DNA from: Candidatus Woesearchaeota archaeon
GTDB lineage: Archaea; Nanobdellota; Nanobdellia; Woesearchaeales; GW2011-AR4
Direction of reading: 5' to 3'
DNA length: 34,543 nt
NCBI GenBank assembly: GCA_016784105.1
Contig: JADHVG010000010.1
Location: forward strand, 1-34,543
The stretch's first letter is position 1; each line of letters starts with the position of its first letter. Below the pieces are notes generated by a model. It did no database searches and was not told where the DNA came from. It saw only the letters and a program-made list of their open reading frames with translations. A program made the translations under genes and the position numbers. Positions 25,295 to 34,543 of the stretch are shown in pieces.

Positions 25295-28200
25295 TAAAAG
25301 GAAAAAATAAAGGAGTAGTATTTTTATTAGCTCTTCTGGTATTTACTTTACTGATCAATACTGCTTTTGCTATCAGCATAAGCAACGTAGAGATAAAGAG
25401 CATAACATCAAGTTCTGCAAGAATAACTTGGGATACAGATGTGGTTGCAGATGGTAAGGTTCGGTACGGAAAAACCAATGCTTTAGGTCTAACTTCCAGG
25501 CACAATACATACATTTTCGAACATGACCAGGTACTACAAGGTCTTGAATCCGGAAAGACTTATCTTTTTAAGATTGAGTCAGAGGACATAAATACTAATT
25601 TAGTTACTGATGATAATTCCGGTCAGCTTTATTCTTTCCAGACAAAAGACATCAGTCCTCCTCAAAAAATCAACAATCTTGCTCTTAATAGTAAAAGTAA
25701 AACTTCAATAAGCCTTGAATGGCAAGCTTCTCAAACAGATGACCTCGATCATTATAACGTTTATAGGAATCATGAAAAAATACTGGAAGTTTCTACCGCT
25801 AGCTTTACGGATGAATCCCTACAAACTGGAACTGCTTACTCTTACAAAGTTTCTGCTGTTGATTTTTCTGAGAATGAGGGCCAACAGTCTGATACGTTGA
25901 TAGTTACAACAGAACACCTGGACATAACCTCTCCGGATATCTCTGAACTGAAAGTTGAGAGTACTGGAAGCACTTCCGCTGCTATTTCCTGGACCACTGA
26001 TGAAGAAAGCACTTCTATAGTTTATCTTGGGACAGACTTAAACTTAAGCGATAAAAGAGGTTCAAGTAATCTTGTAACAACACATTCCATCAGTTTTGAG
26101 GGGCTTATTAACAATGTTAAATATTATTTTGTTGCAAGTTCTTGCGATAAAGAAAATAATTGCAAAAATTCTTCTTTAGTTAATTTTAATTCTGAAAACT
26201 CTCAAGGTCCTTCATTAAACGCTTCAATACCCAAGTTTTACAACAAAGGAAGCATTGACATTTACGGTATAACCGATCCTTTCTCTTCAATAAAACTTTA
26301 TGTTAATAATCTTAACATTCCGATAAGGGCTCTTGATGGTTCTGAGGTTTCTGAAGGAACCTTTAGATTCAGACAGGTGCAACTTCAAAAAGAGAATGTT
26401 ATCAAAATTGTTGCTACTGGAATTTCTGGAAGCAAAACTGAGAAGATTTATCGGGTTAGTGTTGATACTGAAGACCCTATTTTGATAATTGATGGCCTTC
26501 CAGGAATAACTTCTTCCAAGAATCTGACGATTGTAGGTACAGTAAATGAGCCAGTTACCATAAACTTTTTCCTGAGATTTGGAAGCAAGCAAGCCCCTGA
26601 CAAGATTGAAGGAATTTCTGCTATTACCAAGAACAGTTCAATAAAGTTAGAGTGGAATGAGACTAGTGAAGAAGATTTCTCTCATTACATAATCTATAGG
26701 AAAGATGTAGGTCCTATCGCAATAACCGACCAAAAATCCTACAACACCTATACAGATATTCTAGTAAATAAAAATGTAGAATATTCTTATAGGGTTAGTG
26801 TTGTTGACAAGTTCGGTAAAGAAAGTACATTATCGGAAGCTGCTGTAACATCTACTTCTTCTGGATTAGAAAACATAGAAAAGCCTTCTCCAATAGACAA
26901 ACTCATAATTGAAAAGCCTACTGAAATTTTAGAAACAAATTCTTCTTTCTCTCAATCTTTGAGAATAGGAAAAGACGGAACTTACACTTTGCTGATCGAA
27001 GTTTTAGATCGTGCATCCAATAGGTTAGTTATAGAAAAAACAATAGATGCTGACACTAAAAAACCTCCAATAGATATTATTTCTCCAAAATCAGGAACTT
27101 TCATTTATGAAAACTATGCTAATGAGATGGACATCAAAGGAATAACTGAACCCAATGCAAAAGTTTATTTGTACGTGGAAAGAACTCCTTTTGGTTCTTT
27201 AGATAAGAATTTTGACATATCTGGGCTTCCTAACCGTCTTGAAAACATTGATGATTCTAAGCTCGATGCGAAGTGCAGGTTAAAGATAGCTGGTTCTAAT
27301 TATTGTAATGAAGCTGCAGATTATGTTACAACTGCCGATGGTGCTGGAAACTTTGAGTTTGAAGATGTGGATTTAACAAGTTTCCTTAGCGGAGGTATAG
27401 GTATTAAAGAAGTTTCTGGTTCAGAATTAGGTAATGAAAGAAGATTAGATAAAAGTAAGTCTGCAAGCATGATCTTTATAGCAAGAGACCAGGCTGGAAT
27501 CTACAATGCAAAAAAACATGAAACCAGAATAGGAACTTGCTGGTCTGGAAACCAGAGTTGGGATCTTATTCCTTTAGCACAATATCAAAGTCCAACCCTA
27601 ATAAGTCCACAACGTCTTGCAGACAACAAAGAGAACATTTACTTTTACTTTAATTATTCTTATATTGGTAGAGGGAATGATGAAAAAGTTGATTCGGTTT
27701 CCATAAGCCGTGCTTGTGATGGCCTAGAAACTTTAGGAGAAAAACGTTTCAACACAAGTTGCCAAATACTTCCTTCAGGTGGTTTCTCAACAGCAGTAAA
27801 TCCGGATGGTAAAGTTACCTATACCCAGATAAAACTTAACCGGGCAGAGGGCATGGAACAATTTTTGGCAGAAGACTGGAAGTCTTTTGCAAACTCGGTT
27901 AGTAATGAACTTACTTTTCCGATGAAATTTACTATCAGGTATACTCATAAAGTGGATGGTAAAGACGTTCGTGAAACTCAAACAACGTGCCAGGAAGTTA
28001 GTTATGTTTTGGATAATAGCATAATTGATCCTAGATCTTACATGCCTGACTGGTTGTTATATGATGTGGTTGATTTTCTTCAAAATTCCATTAAGACAAT
28101 TGATAAGGTGAATAACGAACTCACAAAAGTATTGCAATTTGCAACTGTAGGCTGTGTTTCCAGTGGTTTGTTAAGAACTTCTTTTCAAATAATTAGAAGG

Positions 28201-31200
28201 TTCGACACTTTCTTAGAGGAAAAAAAGTTTTTGTTAAAAAATGCTGTTAAATTAACAGGATTAGATTTACTTAAATTTGATGTAAAAACAGAAGAAGACC
28301 AACAATATTGTAATGATGTTTCTAAAGCGATATTAGAATCCCAAGGTATTCCTAACAAAGCCGATGCTCCCAACATACTAAAAGGCTTAAAGCTAAAATA
28401 CTTTAGCAACCAAGACCTTGAAAGATGTTTCCCAAGTGTTGCATCTGTTTGGGAAACAGAAGCTGACTTGTACAAATTCTATAGATTCACTTGTGACCGT
28501 GTTTTTGGTCATCAAACACCTTCAGAATGGACTGAGAATCTAAAGGACGAAGACATATTCCAAAAACTTGGAGAAGGACAAACCTGTCAAACAGACCAGA
28601 GTGTATTTGGTCAGGCCTTGAGAGCTGAAAAGTGTGAGATTGTTGCCGGGAGCTTTGATAGAAATGTCAAAAATTTAGAGGGTAAGACTTGTTTCGTTAG
28701 GCCAGTATCCGGTGGAAAAGAGCTTTATGTTCTTGGAAGTCCTGTTCAGGGTACTGATAAATTGTATGAATTGGAAGCTCTTAAGACTTCTGGAAGAGCT
28801 ACTGAAACAGGTTATGCCATAAAAGTAACTGAAAACAATTTCCTTACAAGCCAGCCCACAACCTGCGAACAGGTTTGTACTGGGGGTTCAAAAGGAAAAA
28901 CCTCAGAAAATCTTATTTTCGATGGAACAACAATACCTTTAGTTGATAAAAAAGGATCTAAAGATAACAAGATAGGATATACTTGCACAACTTCTAATAC
29001 CTGCCAGTCTTGGGGGCAGAACAAAGAAGTGGACTATGGTGGTAAAAAAATAAAGATAGAATCTACCGCAAACAAAGGTTACACTTCTGATTGTTTCCCT
29101 CCAAAAACGGAAACTTCTACGATCAGTGATAGTCCTTCTCAAAGAGTGGAATGTTGCTGCTTGAACACACAAGGAGATTCCACCCCTCAGACATATTACG
29201 TGTTTGATGACTTAAACAAGTATGTAAGTCCACAGTATGCTGCTCCTGATGGAACTTCTCAAGATTCTGGACAGCAACCTGCTTTTTATAGAATTAACGA
29301 AAAAGGAGATAGAATAGAAGGGACTCCTGAAAAGTACGATGAAGTAGAATGGAGTTATAGATATTGGAAAGAACGTTATCAGACTGAAGCTAATGATGCT
29401 AAAAAGCATTTTGAGTACAATCCTAATAGGTATATAGAGGGTAGAGATTTTGCTGCGTGTTTTGGTCAGAATAACTGGCTTTACGATGGGGCTACTGTTC
29501 CTGAAGGTGAGACTGGAGAATTAGTTATGATTGATTCTAGGCAACAACATACCAGTGCCTTCCAATGTGCAAACATAGGCGGAATGCAAAACAGGTTAAC
29601 CATGCTCAACAATATTCAAGGAGCTTTATCTAATTGTTTAATAGATATCCGAGAAACCGGTACATCAGATGCTGCTGCTTGTAAAGAATTCTTTACTAGA
29701 TATGTTTGCTCAACCGTTTGGCAATTCATCGATTTTTTCTCTAATCAGTGCTCTCCGTTCTCATCCTCTTTAGACGAACTTGGTGATGATGACTATGCGG
29801 CTACTGTGGGGGCTGGATTTAAAAGCATAACTGAAAGTCTAGCAGATACACAATCGGAATTAGCTTCCGAATATGGGAATGCAGAACTGAACAATTTGTT
29901 AGGAAGTGGTGCGGGAGGTATAGCACGAAAGGTCTGTTTAGCAGCATTTGGTTATGATTGGGACTTTACCTTACAAAGTGTTCTTGATGCTGCTTATTCT
30001 CAAAGCTTTGAAAGTTTAGTGCAGAAAACTACTGGAACTAGAGAGTATCTTACCGTCGACCCTACAAACGCGCAGGCAAAATATGAATATCGTGCCTCAT
30101 GGATAATAAATCCTGGATGTGATATAGACAGTTATACTGCTGATTTATCATGTGTTGGAAGGGATGAAATAGACGGAGGAGGTTCTTTAGGATTTACTGA
30201 TCCTTTAAGCAACATAGGCATAGCTTCTCGCGGAATTAGATGCGATGCTGTTGGAAGTCCAGATGGTAACAATTGTGATTGTGCAGGTCTTGACAGTGAG
30301 AAGACAAAGAGGTTCTTTAGTTCTGGAAAAATATCCCAAAACAAGTTAGTTCAAGAATCCCATGATGAAATTGTTACATCTAACTATAGATATGATCATC
30401 TAAAACTTACTTTAAGAGCAGACAGAAAGCTTAGAGGAAATTTAAAAAATTCTTGCTTCCCTCCAGGACACGAAGATGGTGTGTTCTATTTTCCTTTAAC
30501 TGATAAAACTGCCAGAGACATCATCTCTTGTTCCGTTGATCCTCTCTCTGGAATTTTCCAATGCCCGGGAGCTTCTAACTTCTGGAGCAAGAAAGGTCTG
30601 GCAAGGATTGAAGATTTAAAGGTTAATAATCAGGATATTGTGTCAAACAAAATTACTATCTTCAAAGGAGATGATATTACTTTGACTCCAACAGTTTTTA
30701 AGACAGATGAGTCTCCAGATAAATGTTTGATTGCTCAACTAACAAAGCAAGGAGCTAAGTCCAGTCCTAAATATGAAACAATTAATATAAATGGGATCCA
30801 TAAATATCCACCTATGGTTTTAGATGAGAATATTCAGCCTGTACAAAATGCAAAAAGTATTCCTAAATCTTTGTTTGAAGGTTGTGAACCCTCTGGAACA
30901 TGCAAAAAAGATATGGAAAGAAGAATTCCTACATTAAGAGTTATAGAGCGAGATAACGCTGAAAATGTTGAATTAGAAATTAAATTTATTGACAGTAATA
31001 CTGATGGGATAAGTTTAAGTGAAGACAGTACTGATAAACTGGAAATAAGGTTCAATAACAGACCACCTCAAGAAAAAGTTCTTGGAAATGACGATGGAGC
31101 TGGTTGGTATGATATAGATGAAAAAGCTCCGGTCATTTCTTTGGATGCTTCTGGTGTAAGATTAAAAATAACTAAAGCTCCTTTGTTTGCAAAAGGAATA

Positions 31201-31866
31201 ATTTCATCAACTTATTCGTTGAATATTCCTTCAGTTACTGAATCTGAAACCGATAATATTTGGTATCTTAATCTTGGATTGTATGAAGCTGGAGAGAACG
31301 GACAATGCAGTAGGTATAATGCTGGAGAACTCATAACTTATCAAGGTTCAAAACAGGAAAGAAAAATAAGGTTGGATGTAAAGGCCTCAGCAGAAAAAGC
31401 TAATGCTCCTAAAATAACTTTAAGCTTTAAAGATAACAAAGATGAAGTAAAAAATGATCAAAATGTGATACTAAATATAGGTGTTGTTGATGAAAACCGA
31501 TTAAGGAAAAAATTGGATCTCTACATAGCCTCTCCAGATGGTCCAAAATCTAATTGGGATGGTTCTGGTGTTGAATGTAATGATTTAGAAAGAACTGTTG
31601 ATGGAGGAGAGAAGCTATCGTGCAGTGTAAAGATAACTAAAGATATTTTAGCTAAAATTCCTCCCGGAAAAGCAGGAGCTTTCAAGATTGGTGTTGAGGC
31701 TTGGGATCTTGATGATAATGCCAACAAAGCAGAAGAAGATATTTCTTTAGAATTGTGGTGTGGAGAAAATAGGAAGGAAGGATTGTGCTTAAATTCCTGT
31801 GATCCAAGAGATACAATAAATGAAGGGCTGCAATGTGGTCAGGGATTAACCTGCTGTGAAAGATAA
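25291..31866 (+). CDS. Cassette C giant (2191 aa) secreted protein with FN3 repeats and Cys-rich C-terminal half
   Basis: Signal peptide GVVFLLALLVFTLLINTAFAIS; about four FN3-like repeats (e.g. SSSARITWDTDVVADGKVRYGKT, KTSISLEWQASQTDDLDHYNVYRN, SAAISWTTDEESTSIVYLG, SSIKLEWNETSEEDFSHYIIYRK); many Cys; ATGA overlap with the upstream gene. Confidence 0.88.
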   Translation: MIKGKNKGVVFLLALLVFTLLINTAFAISISNVEIKSITSSSARITWDTDVVADGKVRYGKTNALGLTSRHNTYIFEHDQVLQGLESGKTYLFKIESEDINTNLVTDDNSGQLYSFQTKDISPPQKINNLALNSKSKTSISLEWQASQTDDLDHYNVYRNHEKILEVSTASFTDESLQTGTAYSYKVSAVDFSENEGQQSDTLIVTTEHLDITSPDISELKVESTGSTSAAISWTTDEESTSIVYLGTDLNLSDKRGSSNLVTTHSISFEGLINNVKYYFVASSCDKENNCKNSSLVNFNSENSQGPSLNASIPKFYNKGSIDIYGITDPFSSIKLYVNNLNIPIRALDGSEVSEGTFRFRQVQLQKENVIKIVATGISGSKTEKIYRVSVDTEDPILIIDGLPGITSSKNLTIVGTVNEPVTINFFLRFGSKQAPDKIEGISAITKNSSIKLEWNETSEEDFSHYIIYRKDVGPIAITDQKSYNTYTDILVNKNVEYSYRVSVVDKFGKESTLSEAAVTSTSSGLENIEKPSPIDKLIIEKPTEILETNSSFSQSLRIGKDGTYTLLIEVLDRASNRLVIEKTIDADTKKPPIDIISPKSGTFIYENYANEMDIKGITEPNAKVYLYVERTPFGSLDKNFDISGLPNRLENIDDSKLDAKCRLKIAGSNYCNEAADYVTTADGAGNFEFEDVDLTSFLSGGIGIKEVSGSELGNERRLDKSKSASMIFIARDQAGIYNAKKHETRIGTCWSGNQSWDLIPLAQYQSPTLISPQRLADNKENIYFYFNYSYIGRGNDEKVDSVSISRACDGLETLGEKRFNTSCQILPSGGFSTAVNPDGKVTYTQIKLNRAEGMEQFLAEDWKSFANSVSNELTFPMKFTIRYTHKVDGKDVRETQTTCQEVSYVLDNSIIDPRSYMPDWLLYDVVDFLQNSIKTIDKVNNELTKVLQFATVGCVSSGLLRTSFQIIRRFDTFLEEKKFLLKNAVKLTGLDLLKFDVKTEEDQQYCNDVSKAILESQGIPNKADAPNILKGLKLKYFSNQDLERCFPSVASVWETEADLYKFYRFTCDRVFGHQTPSEWTENLKDEDIFQKLGEGQTCQTDQSVFGQALRAEKCEIVAGSFDRNVKNLEGKTCFVRPVSGGKELYVLGSPVQGTDKLYELEALKTSGRATETGYAIKVTENNFLTSQPTTCEQVCTGGSKGKTSENLIFDGTTIPLVDKKGSKDNKIGYTCTTSNTCQSWGQNKEVDYGGKKIKIESTANKGYTSDCFPPKTETSTISDSPSQRVECCCLNTQGDSTPQTYYVFDDLNKYVSPQYAAPDGTSQDSGQQPAFYRINEKGDRIEGTPEKYDEVEWSYRYWKERYQTEANDAKKHFEYNPNRYIEGRDFAACFGQNNWLYDGATVPEGETGELVMIDSRQQHTSAFQCANIGGMQNRLTMLNNIQGALSNCLIDIRETGTSDAAACKEFFTRYVCSTVWQFIDFFSNQCSPFSSSLDELGDDDYAATVGAGFKSITESLADTQSELASEYGNAELNNLLGSGAGGIARKVCLAAFGYDWDFTLQSVLDAAYSQSFESLVQKTTGTREYLTVDPTNAQAKYEYRASWIINPGCDIDSYTADLSCVGRDEIDGGGSLGFTDPLSNIGIASRGIRCDAVGSPDGNNCDCAGLDSEKTKRFFSSGKISQNKLVQESHDEIVTSNYRYDHLKLTLRADRKLRGNLKNSCFPPGHEDGVFYFPLTDKTARDIISCSVDPLSGIFQCPGASNFWSKKGLARIEDLKVNNQDIVSNKITIFKGDDITLTPTVFKTDESPDKCLIAQLTKQGAKSSPKYETININGIHKYPPMVLDENIQPVQNAKSIPKSLFEGCEPSGTCKKDMERRIPTLRVIERDNAENVELEIKFIDSNTDGISLSEDSTDKLEIRFNNRPPQEKVLGNDDGAGWYDIDEKAPVISLDASGVRLKITKAPLFAKGIISSTYSLNIPSVTESETDNIWYLNLGLYEAGENGQCSRYNAGELITYQGSKQERKIRLDVKASAEKANAPKITLSFKDNKDEVKNDQNVILNIGVVDENRLRKKLDLYIASPDGPKSNWDGSGVECNDLERTVDGGEKLSCSVKITKDILAKIPPGKAGAFKIGVEAWDLDDNANKAEEDISLELWCGENRKEGLCLNSCDPRDTINEGLQCGQGLTCCER

Positions 31867-31867
31867 A

Positions 31868-32716
31868 ATGAATTCTACTATCGTTAATTTAAAAAGTTCT
31901 TTTTCGATTATTAAGAACAATAAAATAATATTTTTACTGCTTTTTTTCTTGCAATTAATTCTTTTGATTTCTTTAACGTTCCTAGGTTCTTATTACAGTA
32001 TCATTATCTTGAGCAGTTCTAAAGACATAATAGAATACATGGAATCTATTAATTCTAATCTTGAAAGGGCTAAAGTTGAGATCTTGCAGGAAAAGATTCC
32101 TCTAGGAAACAATCCTGAGATGATATCTCAAAATTATGAAGTGATATTACATAACATCCTAAAATTATTCTTGTTTGCTTTCCTAATTTTTACTTTGCTA
32201 AATGGGTTAGTGTGGTTTTTAATTTCTAATATGGTTAAGAAAACAAAAAAAGGTTTCTCAGCAAAAAATATTCTATCTTTTGTTTTGAAATTTGCAATTG
32301 TTGGTTTAATTTTATTCCTATTGTCTTATTTTTTAATATCGAATTTAATGAAAATTGTTTTTAATGCATTCCTTGAGACTGATCCTTTGAGCTTCATTCC
32401 GTTATTTGTATTATCTTTAATATTGTTTTACTTTGTGTACGTTTCCATTCCCTTAATAAATAATATAAAATTAGATAAAAAAGGAATCAAACGTTTTGTG
32501 AAAGAAGTATTTTCTATTGGAACAAAAAAATTCGTTCCAGTAATAACTTCCTACTTAATAATTATTTTTTCAGTAATTTTATCTTCTTATCTTGTTTTTT
32601 ATTTTTTAGAATTAAATTTAGTGTTGTTATTACTAAGTTTATTGTTATTAGTAGAAATTCTTATCTGGACAAAAATCTATTTTTATATTGTAATAAATAA
32701 TTTAAACGGCTTCTGA
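31868..32716 (+). CDS. Multi-TM membrane protein of cassette C
   Basis: Several hydrophobic segments; paralogous to 22373-23125. ATG at 31868 lies just after the upstream stop; the track start at 31856 is a GTG inside the previous gene. Confidence 0.8.
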   Translation: MNSTIVNLKSSFSIIKNNKIIFLLLFFLQLILLISLTFLGSYYSIIILSSSKDIIEYMESINSNLERAKVEILQEKIPLGNNPEMISQNYEVILHNILKLFLFAFLIFTLLNGLVWFLISNMVKKTKKGFSAKNILSFVLKFAIVGLILFLLSYFLISNLMKIVFNAFLETDPLSFIPLFVLSLILFYFVYVSIPLINNIKLDKKGIKRFVKEVFSIGTKKFVPVITSYLIIIFSVILSSYLVFYFLELNLVLLLLSLLLLVEILIWTKIYFYIVINNLNGF

Positions 32717-33964
32717 TTGTGCTTCAGAGCATTCTGCTTCATTATCACTTGCTTCTTCATTATCGTTTACAGCTTCATAGTTCTCGTTAGATTTTTCTTC
32801 TGATTGATAATTCTCATTTGTAGCTTCTTCAGCTTCTTCTACAATCTCTTCTAGATCTGATGCTTCATTTTTATTTTCTTGCTCTCTTACTTTAGCAGCA
32901 ACATAGTTGCTGGCTTCTTCTCCTTCCAATCCTAGCTCTTCTGCTTCCGCTTCCAGCTTGCTTTCAAGGTTTGCTCTTTTTGCTGAATAAGCTTTTCCAT
33001 ATCTTTCAGGAGTCGTATCTCTATCACGTTTTATGTGCCTTGCTAGCCTAAAATAATGCTGTCTTGTGGCACTATCTCTTGAATTCTCTACCATATACTC
33101 ACAAAACTCTAGTAGTGCTTGTTTTGTTGCTACCTCTTCATTGACTCTATCCTTAGTAGATCCTCCTTTGTCGAAAGATTTTCTATAAAGATGCATGCGC
33201 TCTTCTCCTAAAATAATGTTTGTCATGGCATTTACATGTACCTTATAGTGATCAGCCAGTTTAGCTATTTCTTTAGCAGAATTAATTCCATTATATAATT
33301 TGATTTCTCCATGTTTTAATCTTCCTATTGCATTCACAACGTTTTTGTTTGGATGAACTCCAAATTTGGTTATTTTTTCTCCAGGTCCATACATTTCTTC
33401 CATTGCTTTTCCTAGTTTACTGGACTCAAACTTACGTGCATTAGCTTTTATATTGTAAGCTTGAGAAAGATAGTTTCCGAAATCATTCATAGGACCGGAA
33501 TATGTGCCTTTAGTGATGTATTTTCCAGGAAAACTTGTTTCAGTTTCATCCCTCATCATAGTTATTCCTTTGAACATAGGTCTTGGTCCATAAGAAGCGG
33601 ATTGATTTTGTTCTGTTGTGGCTTTCCATGCTTCGATATTAAGGTCATCTGCGTTAAAAACGGGACCAAATTTTTGGTAATTATCTTTTGAAACCGCTAT
33701 CTTATTTTGTGAAGTTGTAAATATAGCGTAATCACCCGCGAGGTGGGGTTTGTCATCAAATGCCATCAATCCTTTCATAGTTTTTGCAGTACACGGATTA
33801 TTGAATCCAACACTTATGGGGAACATTTCTCCATCTGTTCCGTAAGAATTATCATTAGGAGAAAGTAGATTACTCAACATGCCGCCATAAGAAGGTCCTT
33901 TATAGTGTCCACTATTAATCTTCTGGAATAGTACACTTTCACTTTGCAGTGCTGGTTTTACCAT
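32702..33964 (-). CDS. Uncharacterised protein with helical core and acidic repeat C-terminal tail
   Basis: ATG at 33964 (MVKPALQSESVLF); track start 33979 is TTG. HVNAMTNIILGEERMHLYRKSFDKGGSTKDRVNEEVATKQALLEFCEYMVENS; tail NENYQSEEKSNENYEAVNDNEEASDNEAE. Confidence 0.8.
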   Translation of the reverse strand: MVKPALQSESVLFQKINSGHYKGPSYGGMLSNLLSPNDNSYGTDGEMFPISVGFNNPCTAKTMKGLMAFDDKPHLAGDYAIFTTSQNKIAVSKDNYQKFGPVFNADDLNIEAWKATTEQNQSASYGPRPMFKGITMMRDETETSFPGKYITKGTYSGPMNDFGNYLSQAYNIKANARKFESSKLGKAMEEMYGPGEKITKFGVHPNKNVVNAIGRLKHGEIKLYNGINSAKEIAKLADHYKVHVNAMTNIILGEERMHLYRKSFDKGGSTKDRVNEEVATKQALLEFCEYMVENSRDSATRQHYFRLARHIKRDRDTTPERYGKAYSAKRANLESKLEAEAEELGLEGEEASNYVAAKVREQENKNEASDLEEIVEEAEEATNENYQSEEKSNENYEAVNDNEEASDNEAECSEAQSEAV

Positions 33965-34069
33965 TTTAGACTCTAACAAATATTGATTTAACTATTATTT
34001 ACCATTTAATAGTGGTAAAACTAGTATATAAAGCTTTCGGTTTTATGTTTATAAAGAACTAAATCAGAA

Positions 34070-34543
34070 TTAAGCAGCTTTTTTCTTTTCTTTATAGAAA
34101 TGGTTTCCTTCCAGACTTTTTGGAGCAATAGATTCATTACTTTTAAAATATATCTGAGCTAATTGTTTTACTTCTTCAACCCTCATCTTGTCAGTATCAA
34201 CATAGTCAGAAATACCTAACCTTTTAACTAATTCTGGAATATGTTCCTCTTTAATCCTACCATAAATAACACCTTCAAGTTCTTTATCCTGTACATCTCT
34301 TAACTCATCAACAACCCCTTTATGTTCATCGATAGAGTAACCATGCTTTTTTTTGCTTATTTGATCTTTAAAGAACTGACTAGTTACTCCAGTATATGCT
34401 TGTATCAATAATTCTTCTTCAAGTTCTCCTTCAACATCTTTAGCACCAAGGCTTTTTTTAGCCGCCTCCAAGTAATGATCCCTTAAAGTTTCAACAAATT
34501 TTAGTTGAGTTTCAGAATTTTTTAATTTATCATAGTCTACCTT
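34070..34543 (-). CDS. Uncharacterised helical protein, N-terminus beyond window edge
   Basis: Frame stays open to the window end: KVDYDKLKNSETQLKFVETLRDHYLEAAKKSLGAKDVEGELEEELLIQAYTG...; the track start at 34471 is an internal TTG. Confidence 0.78.
   Translation of the reverse strand, partial: KVDYDKLKNSETQLKFVETLRDHYLEAAKKSLGAKDVEGELEEELLIQAYTGVTSQFFKDQISKKKHGYSIDEHKGVVDELRDVQDKELEGVIYGRIKEEHIPELVKRLGISDYVDTDKMRVEEVKQLAQIYFKSNESIAPKSLEGNHFYKEKKKAA

Overview
AT-rich window that looks archaeal, probably DPANN (Woesearchaeota/Pacearchaeota-like). The basis is Glu/Lys-rich proteins, TATA-box-like promoters, 'QVTIFIILG' and 'ITGAVTG' N-terminal segments, and ATGA-overlapping operons. The left flank holds a partial CDS, an acidic coiled protein, a SAM methyltransferase, a lipoprotein-like ORF, a zinc-ribbon protein, and a LAGLIDADG endonuclease-like gene with three N-terminal HTH repeats that overlaps metG by 4 bp. 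The main content (about 5.8-32.7 kb) is three tandem, same-strand, paralogous cassettes. Each starts with a small gene: a 91-aa basic protein in A, a 56-aa ribbon-helix-helix protein in B and a 49-aa AbrB-like protein in C. The B and C genes are absent from the supplied ORF track. Each small gene is followed by a 620-756 aa paralogous secreted protein with a pilin-like N-terminus, then by very large Cys-rich secreted/anchored proteins; B and C also end with a paralogous membrane protein. The regions upstream of cassettes A and B carry repeated operator-like motifs. Between A and B lie an AbrB-RelE-like toxin-antitoxin pair, a UBA-like/TM protein and a degraded gene with an in-frame TAG plus a frameshift. 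The right end has two minus-strand genes, the last running off the window. The cassette set is the best candidate for an undescribed system; its function is unknown from sequence alone. No rRNA, tRNA or CRISPR array was recognised by eye. All homology statements come from reading the translations, not from searches.
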